DNA from: Petasospora fabianii
Lineage: Eukaryota > Ascomycota > Saccharomycetes > Phaffomycetales > Wickerhamomycetaceae
Assembly (NCBI GenBank): GCA_022641835.1
Contig: CP048728.1
Location: 1 to 51,647 of the forward strand
DNA: 51,647 bases
Direction of reading: 5' to 3'
The position numbers were made by a program, and so were the translations under genes. Numbering within the stretch: position 1 is the first letter of the stretch; each line of letters starts with the position of its first letter. Under the pieces are notes generated by a model, which did no database searches, was not told where the DNA came from, and worked only from the letters and a program-made list of their open reading frames with translations. This document shows, in pieces, positions 35,805 to 45,907 of the stretch.

Positions 35805-36404
35805 TTAATATGAAACTTTATATAAGAATTCTGACAAAATATGAGGACGAATACTATTAATAATAAAATTTCTATCTTTATAAGGTATATTTATCATAGA
35901 GTACATTTTATTATTACCATATGATTTTGTTAAATAAGTATGTAAACCATATTTTTTATTTAAAAATTCAGAAATAGTTGTATTAACATCTATCCCAAAA
36001 CTTTCAGTATGCAATACTAATCTATTATCACGTTTATTCATTGATCCATCTCCCATAATTCAATAAGCTAGTACCACTTCATCTATTTGTTGAAGTACTT
36101 CTAAAGTTATTGTTTTTTTACCATTTATATAAAATATATTATATAAATCTAAAAAGGTAGGATGAGAATAAGTTTTAAAATAAAAACTTTTTATTGTTTT
36201 ATCTTTATTAAATCTTACTCCAATATCATGTAAAAATGTATATTGTTTGAATATATAAAATAAATGATAAATAAAAAAATATTGTTCTTTTGATTGCTCA
36301 AATTTAACATAAGCATATTTACCATGTAATGCTATAGTAGCATCACTAATTATCATACCTATAAGTGCTGATTTTAATCATCCACTTACATTTGGTTGCT
36401 TCAT
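35805..36404 (-). CDS. rnl intron 3 LAGLIDADG endonuclease, I-SceI-like layout
   Basis: ORF inside the rnl intron at CACCTCGAT/GTCGAC (intron 36739-35705). 199 codons starting MKQPNVSGWLKSALIG. First motif LIGMIISDATIALHGK, second LAYWIMGDGSMNKRDN, followed by LVLHTESFG and IRPHILSEFLYKV. The order and spacing (ISDA...; INGKKTI; YW-x-x-DG; LxTxSF; hydrophobic end) follow the I-SceI family of yeast omega introns (LILGDAYI; NNKKTIP; YWFMDDGG; LNTQSF). Both Asp positions kept. Confidence 0.84.
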
Positions 36405-36794
36405 CTTTCATTCTTGTCATACTTTTGTATTATAATTAATTTTTTTTTTTTGCATTGTTTGTTATATGTTTTTTACTTTTCACATATATATATATATATG
36501 TCATCTTATCTTATATTTTTTTTCATTATTATTAATTGTAATTTTTGGGCGCTCGTGGAAGAATTATTGTTGATCTTACTCATCTTCTAGTCGTTGAACG
36601 TTTTTATAACTTTATATAGAATATATAAATTGATCGTTATAAACTTCGCTGCAAGTTGTCCATATATTATTTATGGATTTTCTTGCAATTCACCCAATTT
36701 AACCTCGACATCGATTTGTGAGTAGTAAATTATTATTTTATCGAGGTGGCAAACACAACTTACTATTTGTACTATTTCGTTGTATTACCCTGTT

Positions 36795-37151
36795 CAATTT
36801 TGTTATCACAATAATGTTTATTTATTGTTTCAATAATTTCCATATTATTTAATTAAATTAATAATATTTTATATATTGTTCAGACTATGTCATTATTTAT
36901 ATAAATGTTGTATTTATACAAATATCGGGCGCTCGTGGAGAAGTTATTGTTGTCGATACTCATTCTCTAGTCGTTGAACGTTTACATTACTAATATTATA
37001 TATATTCGACGTAATGCACTTCGCTGCAAATTATCCATATATATATTATATATATATTATATATGGACTTCCTTGCAATTCACCCGATTTACTCAATAAT
37101 TATATTATTATTGATAATTATATTTTTCAATATAATGGGACTTGATAATTA
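36795..37151 (-). other. rnl intron 2: group I intron at the omega site, without ORF
   Basis: 357-nt intron between GCTAGGGAT and AACAGGGTAATA, exactly where the Saccharomyces omega intron with I-SceI sits. Starts TAATTATC, ends CAAAATTG (terminal G). Core blocks: GGGTGAATTGCAAGGAAGTCC (its plus-strand form at 37069-37090), GCAGCGAAGTGCAT, GTTCAACGACTAG, CCACGAGCGCCC, GACATAGTCTGAAC. No reading frame. Core blocks recur in rnl intron 3 and cob intron 4. Confidence 0.85.
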
Positions 37152-37832
37152 ATCCCTAGCGTAACTTTTATCCGTTATCTTTACCTATAACTATATATAG
37201 TAAATGTTCATTATACCATACTTACGTATTTACTCCATTTGTTTATGTTGTAATTTATGCATAGTTATACTATTATATTTTTTAAATCTTTTTAGATTAA
37301 TTGTTTTCATGACAATTTAACTATACCTTCTTTATTCTATTATTTATGCAATTAACATAATTATATTTTATTATAATTATATTAAATTGTATATATATAT
37401 TTATAATTATTAATTAATTATTATTATAATATTTTTATAATTTATCATTACTAATATAAAGGACTTACTCAGTTTATTTATGTGAGAATGACGCCCCATC
37501 AAAACTATCTAACAGAGACTTTCTCTATCTTCATTATTATTAATATTAATAATAATGGTATTATATAGTTATTATAACATTATATAATGTATAGATAAGT
37601 TAAATATCTATAAATAAGAAGCTTCTCAATTTTACACCTAATATGCTACTTCATAAACTGAATATTTATAAATATTTAACAGTCTATCTATCAATAGTAA
37701 AGCTGCATAGGGTCTTTCCGTCTTACTGTGTTTTAGCAGTATCTTCACTGCTTATCCAATTTCGCTGGACCTATTCCGGAGACAGTTGTTATATCATTAC
37801 TCCATTCATGCACGACTATAATTATTAGACAA

Positions 37833-38876
37833 GTTGGGATAGGTAGATCTTTACAGATTTTCCCCCCCTAAGAACCGTACATGCGTATCACTACGCATAC
37901 GGCTCAAGCAACTACTTTTCATAATATTTTTTAAAATATTACTACTGTTTTAAATTTATTATCATTTTTATATTAATAAATATTAATATTTATTACTGTT
38001 CATACTACTTATTATAGATAATACTTGATTTATAAATCTTTATCTATACTATGTAGTACTATTGTAAATTATAATTGATGTCTTACACCAACCTATTTTT
38101 AATTTTTTAATATAAATGATCCTTCTGCATCAATTAATACTGTTATAAAATTAGTATTAATTAAATTAGAATTTAAATTATCAAACTCCTTTTTTAACAT
38201 TTATTATTATTATTTATTTTACTTTTCATATATATATATATATATGTAATATTATATATAATAATAATATTAATAAAAAAGGCTCATCACCAAGTAGAAG
38301 TCAGCAATTCTTTAGAATTGTCCATTAGGATCTATATTATTCATTACAAATAATCATTCGCTTTTTCTACTATCCTTTACCCTCTAATCATATTTTTTAT
38401 TTATAATTTATTAAAAATATCCATCCATATAATGGTTGGTATAAATAAATATAATATATTTATATATTGCAATAAATATATTTTATATATTTATAGATTG
38501 TAGGGTTTACCCTGTTACATAATAAATATTTTACAATAATACAAGATAGCTGACTTTGTTCCCATGATAAATAACGATTACATCTTTATAGTCTAGATAC
38601 CTTCAACTATTAATCTTTATCATTAAATAAGTGTAGCTTAGGAAACTTTATACCATCAGTTCACTTTCATTCTTCTTGTATTATCTTAATCTCAGCTCCT
38701 TAATATACTTAATAATATTAAGGCTACTTTTTTCTCTACAACTTAGAACATTAAATTACTTTAATGCACCTGTAGATAGATTTTATATTAGATGCACTAT
38801 AACTTTACCTTTTAATTATATTATTTATTTATAATTAAACATTCAAGAATACTTATTATATCTTTGCAGGTCGTAC
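37833..38876 (-). other. rnl intron 1: group II intron
   Basis: 1044-nt intron between GTAGCGAAATACC and TTGTCTAATAATTAT. Begins GTACGACC (consensus GUGYG) and ends CCCAAC (consensus AY). Domain V is complete at 37872-37905: 34 nt, outer helix GAGCCGTA/TACGGTTC with the AGC triad, 2-nt bulge TG, apical helix TGCGTA/TACGCA closed by a GTGA tetraloop. A G-rich domain VI follows. GGTATA near 38655 could be EBS1 against exon AATACC, a tentative match. The only group II intron seen here; it carries a LAGLIDADG scrap instead of a reverse transcriptase. Confidence 0.87.
38099..38200 (-). pseudogene. LAGLIDADG remnant in the group II intron
   Basis: 33-codon frame MLKKEFDNLNSNLINTNFIT followed by VLIDAEGSFILKN and TAA. 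The VLIDAEGSF stretch is a clear second-half LAGLIDADG motif. The usual length is 250-400 residues, so this is a leftover of an invading homing endonuclease in domain IV. No reverse transcriptase trace found. Confidence 0.65.
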
Positions 38877-40791
38877 GGTATTTCGCTACATTATAACCCT
38901 CAGAATAAGGCTGCTATTTGATTAAATATTTATATAAAATCTTTTACAATTTCATATTTTATCCTTTAACCATGGAGCAGAATTCAGACACTATACTAAT
39001 ACTTTTGTATCCGCAGTGTCCTGTGTTTTTAGTAAACAGTTGTATAACCTTATTTTTTTTATCCCTTTGTTGGCGAACGTGGGGGTGCTTTTTGCCGAGT
39101 TCCTTCGGAATAGTTTATCCATTCACTTTCATATTCTCTACTATACACACCTGTGTCGGTCTTAATTACGGTTTTAAACAATTATTTCTTTCTTGTACAT
39201 ATTTTAATACCTATAACTTTTTTATTTTATATGAAATATGCCCATATTAATTTATTAAAAAATTAATATATATAAATGTTATTTAAACCTATCGCATATA
39301 TTATAACTATATACTAGCTTAAGGACCGAATTTATAGTAAAACCATATGTATTATGTGAATAAGTTTAGATAATTGTATTAAACAATTAAACTTATTTTT
39401 CGCTACTCATGCCAGCATTCTCTATATAATTAACAATTATAATTATAATTATTTATCATTACATATAATATATATTAATATATATATATTACATTAATTA
39501 TTATTTATAATTATATTATATAGCTTATATTATAGCTATATTTTTATAATAATTTATCTAACTATTATATTATGTTTATTACATGCTCTGTTACCATATT
39601 AATATATTTATTATTTATATATTAATATATAAATTTTCGGTTATGAATTTATATTATTAATAATATTAAGATCCGTGTATTATCTGTATAATATTTCATT
39701 TTTATTTTTAATTAGTGCATTGTTACATGTTCATTATAGGATGGTTATTGTCAAACCCACCAACTAATTGGATTTGAAATATTATACATTATGTTCACTT
39801 AATTCATAATTTGGAACCTTAAATTGTATTTGGGGCTGTTTCCCTCTCGACTATGAACCTTATCGCACATAGTCTGACTAATTGACTTTTGATTATAATA
39901 TTATGAGATTAAATATACATGATAAATCAATAATTGACCCCCATATATAATTATATATATATATATTATATATATATATATAATTAAAAATATTAAGTGC
40001 TATACCTTATAATCATTATTATCAATCGCTATACTAACATATATTTCACAGAGAACCAGCTATCTATAAAACAGGTTAGTCTTTCACTTACTTATCATTA
40101 CTAATTGGATAATACTGCAACATTAACCCATTCGATCAATAAATCAATTATTAATTTTATAATATAATTAATTATATTATAAAATTATTTGATTATATAT
40201 CTTGTAATAATAAGATCTTTTATTTTCGGGCCAATTAATAATAACTTATTAACATTTTTCAAATATAATATTATATTATATTTATTAAATATTTTATTTA
40301 TATATAGTATTTTATACTTTGCTATTATTAATTACTTGCTGGCCCATTATGCAAAAGGTACGCATTAAATTAATTTTAATCTCATGCTGCTTATAAATTA
40401 TCCATTTCATATTTTCCTTTTCAGTACTTTTTATGCTTATTAATAATATTTAGCCTTGGATTTAGTTAATCCTTATTCAATCAGTTTTACCCAATTTACT
40501 TACTTTTTTTGGCTTTATTACTTTCACTCGCCGTTACTTATAATATCTCGTTTGATTTCTTTTCCTATGAATACTTAGATGATTCAGTTCTTCACGTTTA
40601 TTAATCTTTGGTTTCCCTTAGGTTTTAAGTAACTTTAATTACTATTAGTAACCTTCTTTATTAATAGCAATATACTCCTTGAATAACTCGTTTATGCATT
40701 ATAACACTTTTCAAATCTTTAACATATTTTTATTTATTTTCTTATTAATTATTATTTTTTTTTTATTTTAATAATTATAATTACTTATATT

Positions 40792-40800
40792 AATATTATT
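40792..40800 (-). promoter_or_regulatory. rnl promoter ATATAAGTA
   Basis: Exact nonanucleotide directly ahead of the large rRNA, as in Saccharomyces. Confidence 0.75.
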
Positions 40801-40824
40801 TTTATTAATATTAATATAATTTAA

Positions 40825-40898
40825 TAAGGAATATAGGACTCGAACCTATACTAATTCTGTGTGTAAAACAGATGCTATACCAATTAAGCAAATTCCTT
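40825..40898 (-). tRNA. trnV: tRNA-Val(UAC)
   Basis: Acceptor AAGGAAT/ATTCCTT, anticodon stem TCTGT/ACAGA with loop TTTACAC giving UAC. Confidence 0.94.
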
Positions 40899-40978
40899 TA
40901 TATTATACGTCATAGCTAAAGCTATGTTATATAATTTTTATTAATTAATATATTATTTTATTTATATATATATATATA

Positions 40979-40987
40979 TACTTATAT
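40979..40987 (-). promoter_or_regulatory. ATATAAGTA site ahead of tRNA-Val (first of two)
   Basis: Exact nonanucleotide in an AT-dinucleotide context; could start the tRNA-Val-rnl transcript. The context makes a chance match more likely. Confidence 0.35.
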
Positions 40988-41016
40988 TGACTATTAAATA
41001 TATATTTATATACTTA

Positions 41017-41025
41017 TACTTATAT
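41017..41025 (-). promoter_or_regulatory. ATATAAGTA site ahead of tRNA-Val (second of two)
   Basis: Second exact copy 38 nt upstream of the first, same strand. Confidence 0.35.
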
Positions 41026-41356
41026 ATATATATTATATATATATTTATATATTATAATTATATAATACCTATGTAATATGATGCAACATTGTTATTGTTG
41101 CATTATACATCCCCATAGCTAAAACTATGTTATTGTTTATTGTTACATAATATATTAATATTATATTAATAATATATTGATATATGTTCATAATATGATG
41201 CAATATTATTATTATTATCTCAGAATTATACCTAGCAACATATTTAATAATTATTTATATTTAATTAATATTTATATTTAATTAATATTTATATTAAATA
41301 ATTATTTATATTTAGTTATTTATTTATATATATATATATAATATATATTTGTTATT

Positions 41357-41366
41357 GAATATGAAT
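41357..41366 (-). terminator. 3' motif after rns
   Basis: Minus-strand ATTCATATTC within about 15 nt of the small rRNA 3' end. Confidence 0.4.
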
Positions 41367-41372
41367 AAAGAT

Positions 41373-43061
41373 AAAATATAGCCCACTGCAGGTTCCCCTA
41401 CAGTAACTGTATTTCGACTTCGCAATAATATAAAACCTATTACTAAATTAAACCATAATAATTAACATATTATTAACATAATAATTAATTAAAATAGTTG
41501 CTATATTGTATATATATGTAATATATATATAATATATTTAATTTTCATAATTAATTTTAACTTATCGCGTGACGAGTAATTAGTGCGAAACAATTAATAA
41601 TATTCACCGTTATTTACTTAATAACAGATTACTAGCAATTCTTGTTTCATACACCCGAATTTCAGAGTGTAATCCATACGAATATTACATATAAATATGT
41701 AACATGGTAAAATGTGTTTTATTTATCATTTAATTTTTATATATTATTTATAATTTTATTAAATTTTTTACATTTATTTATAGTACGTCTATAGCCCACA
41801 TCATTAGGGTCATAATGATTTGTCTTAATCCTATTTTCCTTATTTATTAAATAAGGAATTATAAATTATTAATATATTATTATTATAATATTATCTTAAT
41901 TTATATAGGGATACGTTCGTTTACGGAACTAACCTTAAACTTCACAGCACGAACTGAAGACAACTATGTAACGCCTGTAATATTATTTAGAAATATTATT
42001 CAAGATGTGGTAAGGTTTTCGCGGATCGACGAATTAAATAACATACTCCACTGCTATTGATTATAACCGTCTATTGTATTGGGTTTCTATTGAGTAATTA
42101 TACTCTCCTGGTGGAATACTATTGATTTCTCTTAAATAATTTAATTTAATTATTTTTTATAAATTATTCAGTACTCATAGTTTACTGCTAGAATTACTTG
42201 GGTATCGAATCCATTTTACTATTCTAGCCTTCATCCCTCAATGTCAGTTGATATATAATAAATACTTTCGCTTATAGCAGTCCTATGATTATTATAATAT
42301 TTCATCATTACTATCATAATTCTTTTATTACTTTTATCAACTCTATACTTATTTTTATTTTTTAAGTAAATTCTGCGGATCCTTTAAACCAATATGACTA
42401 ATACTTGCCCCCTATGTATAACCGCAACTGCTGGCACATATTTTAGTTGGGACTTATCTCCTATTATTGTCGTAACAATAATATATATTCTTTTGAATAT
42501 AAAATTACTATCATTATTCTCATTTGGATATAACTTTATTTTTAACAATTGATTCTTTTATTATTATATTTTTTTATAATTATAAAATATTATTGTATTG
42601 AATCTCGTTATTATAGATAACTGGGTCAATCTTTCGATCATTGCCCAATATTCCTCACTGCTGTATCCTATAGATATCGATTATATTTCATTATCGACGT
42701 GGCAATTATAACGCTAATTAATTGCTATAGATTGTCGGCTATGTATGGCTTTTAACCTACATAATACCTATACTAATAATAGCTCGACTAATAACAATAT
42801 TTTTGTAAAATATCTTTATCTTTTATCAAGTATTTAACTTAATTATTAGTTCCTATTCTATTATATTACTCACGAATACGCCACTTGACTATCATTATTT
42901 CATATTATTATTAAAATATATTTAATAATAATATATATATTAATTTATAATCGTTTGACTTGCATGTGTTATGTCTCTATATAGTATTTAGTCTGAACTA
43001 ACATCATATTCTTAATTTTTTTTATTAACTCTTTTTATAATTTATTTTTTTTATTATAATT
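41373..43061 (-). rRNA. rns: Small subunit rRNA
   Basis: Mitochondrial 15S-type rRNA, about 1.69 kb, uninterrupted. Starts at the promoter's last A (43061) with AAGAATATGATGTTAGTTCA and GACATAACACATGCAAGTCA, nearly as in Saccharomyces. Further landmarks: the 530 loop (GCCAGCAGTTGCGGTTATAC near 42430), TTTAAAGGATCCGCAGAA near 42380, GGATTCGATACCCAAGTAA near 42205, GCAGTGGAGTATGTTATTTA near 42050, and the 3' end TGTAGGGGAACCTGCAGTGG at about 41385-41404. Confidence 0.96.
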
Positions 43062-43069
43062 ACTTATAT
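43061..43069 (-). promoter_or_regulatory. rns promoter ATATAAGTA
   Basis: Exact nonanucleotide directly ahead of the small rRNA; the same placement as in Saccharomyces mtDNA. Confidence 0.75.
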
Positions 43070-43466
43070 TAATCTTTATTAATTATAAAAAATATTATAT
43101 TATTAAATATAATATATATTATTATATTATTTATTATTAATATAAATCTACGTGATTTATTTTATTATATATAAAAGTATTATATCTTATCTTAATTATA
43201 TTAAATATTATAAGATGATAATATAATATATATTTATTAATAATATTATTAATTAATATATTTATAGTATAGGTATAATATGTATATATATAGATAATAT
43301 ATATTAAAGATAATATTATAAATATACTTAATATACTTAATAATATATTTATATGTATATTTATATATATATAGGAATATGAAAAATATAAATTAAACGT
43401 AATATAATTTAATTAAATATTATATATATATATTTATTATATATTATATATATATATATTTATATA
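43070..43466. other. Spacer between cox2 and rns
   Basis: About 400 nt of A/T-rich sequence with the cox2 3' motif and a half copy of the palindrome family (ATCTACGTGATT near 43147). No gene seen. Confidence 0.8.
43375..43384 (-). terminator. 3' processing motif after cox2
   Basis: Minus-strand TTTCATATTC, 83 nt beyond the cox2 stop. Confidence 0.5.
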
Positions 43467-44210
43467 TTATTGTTCGTTTAATCAAGTTAAGAATTCTTTA
43501 AGAGAAACAACTTCAACTTTAATAGGCATAGCACTATGAGCAACACCACAAAGTTCTGAACATTGTCCGTAGTAAACACCTTCACGTTGAATTAAAGCAG
43601 ATACTTGGTTTAAACGACCAGGACATGCATCAACTTTAATACCTAATGAAGGAACAGCAAAATCATGAATAACATCAGCAGCTGAAACAATGAAACGTAT
43701 ATGTGTATTAACAGGAGCAACAATAGAAGCATCAACATCTAATAAACGTAATTGTCCATCTTCTAATAAATCTTCAGGAATAACATATGATTCAAATTCA
43801 ATTGTTTCTCCTGAATCATTAATGAAATCAGAATATTCATATTTTCAATATCATTGTAATCCTATAGCTTTAATAGTCATAGCTGGTGATATAACTTCAT
43901 CACATAAGTATAATAAAATAAATGATGGGAAAGCTATAATTAATAATACTACAGCTGGTAATATTGTTCAAATAATTTCAATTGTTTGTCCATGTACTAG
44001 ATATTTATGTGGTAATGGATTTTTACTTGAATCTTTTACAATACTATATAATAATCATGATACTATACATAATATTAATACTAAATAAAACATAATATTA
44101 TCATGTAATTCTATAATCCCTTCATGGTTAGGTGTTGCTGAATCTTGGAAATATACTCCTCAAGGTGTTGGTACATCATTTGTAATGATATTATTTATTA
44201 AATATAACAT
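43467..44210 (-). CDS. cox2: Cytochrome c oxidase subunit 2
   Basis: 247-residue complex IV subunit that carries the CuA centre. Starts [20 protein letters not shown], a short leader that is clipped in yeasts. Two helices, then GLQWYWKYEYSDF, and the CuA ligand set [15 protein letters not shown] and [17 protein letters not shown] (two Cys, two His, Met). Ends FLTWLNEQ. No intron. The plus-strand frame at 43690-44088 is its antisense shadow. Confidence 0.98.
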
Positions 44211-44545
44211 TGGGTTACTTTTTTTATATTCAATTTAATATATATATATATATTTTTAATTTATTAATATGTTTTATGTAATATGTTACAACATTATTAA
44301 TTGTTCCATCATACATCACATCTTCCAACATAATATTATTTTATATTATATTTATTATAAAAATATATACGATACGCACGCCATAGCTAACGATATGTTA
44401 TATATATATATATTTATATATTACTTTTTATTTGTATTATTATATAATTTATATAATTATATTATCACGTAGACTTATAATTATTATTAATTATTATTTT
44501 AATAAAAAGAGATATATATTATTATTGATTATTAAGTATTTTATC
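44211..44545. other. Spacer between tRNA-Met and cox2
   Basis: 335 nt, A/T-rich. Holds a worn TGCAACA-type element (44274-44335), a CATAGCT hairpin (44380-44400) and a half palindrome (44464-44485). No gene seen. Confidence 0.75.
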
Positions 44546-44620
44546 TACTTATAGTGGGAATTGAACCCTAACATTCATTGCATATGAGACAATTGTTTTA
44601 ACCAATTAAACTATATAAGC
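44546..44620 (-). tRNA. trnM: tRNA-Met(CAU), elongator
   Basis: Acceptor GCTTATA/TATAAGT, D arm TAGTTTAATTGGTTAAAAC and anticodon arm ATTGT-CTCATAT-GCAAT. It closely resembles the Saccharomyces mitochondrial elongator tRNA-Met. Confidence 0.9.
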
Positions 44621-44664
44621 TATTAATTATTAATTAATTATTATTATTAATTATTATTAATTAA

Positions 44665-44737
44665 GGGTAAATACTGAGAATCGAACTCAGAAATATTGTC
44701 CCACAAACAACCATTTTACCTTTAAATTATATTTACC
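44665..44737 (-). tRNA. trnH: tRNA-His(GUG)
   Basis: Acceptor GGTAAAT/ATTTACC, anticodon stem GTTGT/ACAAT with loop TTGTGGG giving GUG. Confidence 0.93.
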
Positions 44738-44785
44738 TTCTACAATATTATATTATATTTTTTATATCCTTTATAATATTATTAT

Positions 44786-44794
44786 TACTTATAT
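44786..44794 (-). promoter_or_regulatory. ATATAAGTA site ahead of tRNA-His/tRNA-Met/cox2
   Basis: Exact nonanucleotide about 50 nt ahead of tRNA-His; the next protein gene is cox2. Confidence 0.5.
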
Positions 44795-44870
44795 TCCCCA
44801 TAGCTAAAGCTATGTTATAATATATTTATATATATTATAATGATATATAATTAATTGTGTATTAGAGTTA

Positions 44871-45360
44871 TGTAATATGTTGCAACATGGTAATTGTTGC
44901 ATCATTTACACTCTTGCAACATATTACCAAATACTTTAGATATATATAGTATATAATATATATTTAATTATACTATTATTATTTATATATATTATATTTT
45001 ATATTATAACTAATTGTATGTTATTATATAATATGTTGTGCAACATTCTTAATATTCCATCCATATATTCTTTATATTTATATATATTATATAATAATAA
45101 TATATATATATTATATTATTATATATTAATATGATAATTATTTATAAATAATTATATATTATTATGTAATATGTTGCAACATTGTATATCTTGCATATAT
45201 ATATTCTTGCAACATATTCCTATCTTTATTTAATAATATGATATATATCATATATTATTTATTATATATATTATATTATTTATAACTAATTATATGTTAT
45301 TATGTAATATGTTGCAACATTGTTAATGCTGCTACATTATATATCTTGCAACATATTACC
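44871..45360. repeat. TGCAACA hairpin family, cluster of four (one orientation)
   Basis: Copies at about 44871-44927, 45029-45060 (partial), 45164-45219 and 45302-45360. Each has outer arms of the type GTAATATGTTGCAACA and TGCAACATATTAC around a variable middle, so each can fold into a hairpin of 50-60 nt. Confidence 0.85.
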
Positions 45361-45416
45361 ATATTATTTATATTTTTATTAATTATACATAATATTAATA
45401 TACATAATTTATATTA

Positions 45417-45470
45417 TAACGTAGACTTATAATTATATTAATAATCATGATTATTAATATAATTATAATA
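45417..45470. repeat. Palindrome copy 3, behind tRNA-Arg
   Basis: Perfect palindrome of at least 34 bp centred on TAATAATCATGATTATTA, preceded on the plus strand by AACGTAGACTTAT. About 75 nt beyond tRNA-Arg(ACG). Confidence 0.85.
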
Positions 45471-45545
45471 TTATTTATTATAAATAAAATATTATATTTA
45501 TTATTTTATATATTATATTAATATATTATCTAATTATTAATATAT

Positions 45546-45617
45546 CGCACTCTAAGGGATTCGAACCCCTATTTATAGTTTCGTAAACTACTATTCTAAC
45601 CATTAAATTAAAAGTGC
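45546..45617 (-). tRNA. trnR(acg): tRNA-Arg(ACG)
   Basis: Acceptor GCACTTT/AGAGTGC, anticodon stem GTAGT/ACTAT with loop TTACGAA giving ACG; reads CGN codons, which do occur in the genes. Confidence 0.94.
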
Positions 45618-45768
45618 TTTTCATATAAATTATATAAATTATTTATATTTATATATTTATATTATATATTTATTATATTATTTATTATAAATAAATTATT
45701 TGTTTAATAAATATAAATATTATAATTACTTATAATTTTATATAACATATTTTAATTTTTTTAACCTT

Positions 45769-45777
45769 TACTTATAT
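45769..45777 (-). promoter_or_regulatory. ATATAAGTA site ahead of tRNA-Arg(ACG)
   Basis: Exact nonanucleotide about 150 nt ahead of tRNA-Arg(ACG). Confidence 0.45.
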
Positions 45778-45907
45778 AAAATATTGACTTTAATATAAGA
45801 AGGGGAAGGGGGAAAAGAATTTGTAATATTAAATAAAAATTAATTATATATGTAATACATAAATAATAAATACAATATATATAGAAATGAATATAAAGAA
45901 CCATTGG

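Larger units (their letters stand above)
33735..40792 (-). rRNA. rnl: Large subunit rRNA, five exons
   Basis: Mitochondrial 21S-type rRNA. Transcription probably starts at the last A of the promoter (40792). Exons: about 40792-38877, 37832-37152, 36794-36740 (55 nt), 35704-35624 (81 nt), and 34104 to about 33735. Landmarks on the minus strand: ATCATCTAAGTATTCATAGG near 40580, GTAGCGAAATACC/TTGTCTAATAATTAT across the first intron, AGACGGAAAGACCCTATGC near 37710, GCTAGGGAT/AACAGGGTAATA across the omega site, CACCTCGAT/GTCGACTCG, GTGAGTTGGGT/TAAATACGTCGTGAG, and the sarcin-ricin loop AGTACGAAAGGACC near 34030. Four introns: one group II and three group I. The 3' end is an estimate. Confidence 0.93.
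40899..41372. other. Spacer between rns and tRNA-Val
   Basis: About 470 nt, A/T-rich. Contains two CATAGCT hairpins (40911-40926, 41112-41130), one good TGCAACA hairpin (41071-41109) and a weak one near 41190-41250, and two exact ATATAAGTA sites. No gene seen. Confidence 0.8.
44739..45545. other. Repeat-rich spacer between tRNA-Arg and tRNA-His
   Basis: About 800 nt without a gene. Contains a promoter-like site, a CATAGCT hairpin (44797-44815), four TGCAACA hairpins and one perfect palindrome (45417-45470), separated by A/T filler. Confidence 0.8.

Noticed and set aside
38341-38830. A reverse transcriptase/maturase ORF in the group II intron
   Set aside because: No frame of useful length and no YADD-like or domain X motif on the minus strand; only the short LAGLIDADG scrap was found.
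38918-39250. 110-codon plus-strand open frame
   Set aside because: It lies inside the large rRNA; the opposite strand carries conserved rRNA sequence.
43690-44088. 132-codon plus-strand open frame
   Set aside because: It is the antisense shadow of cox2, which is fully conserved on the minus strand; the frame has no family features.
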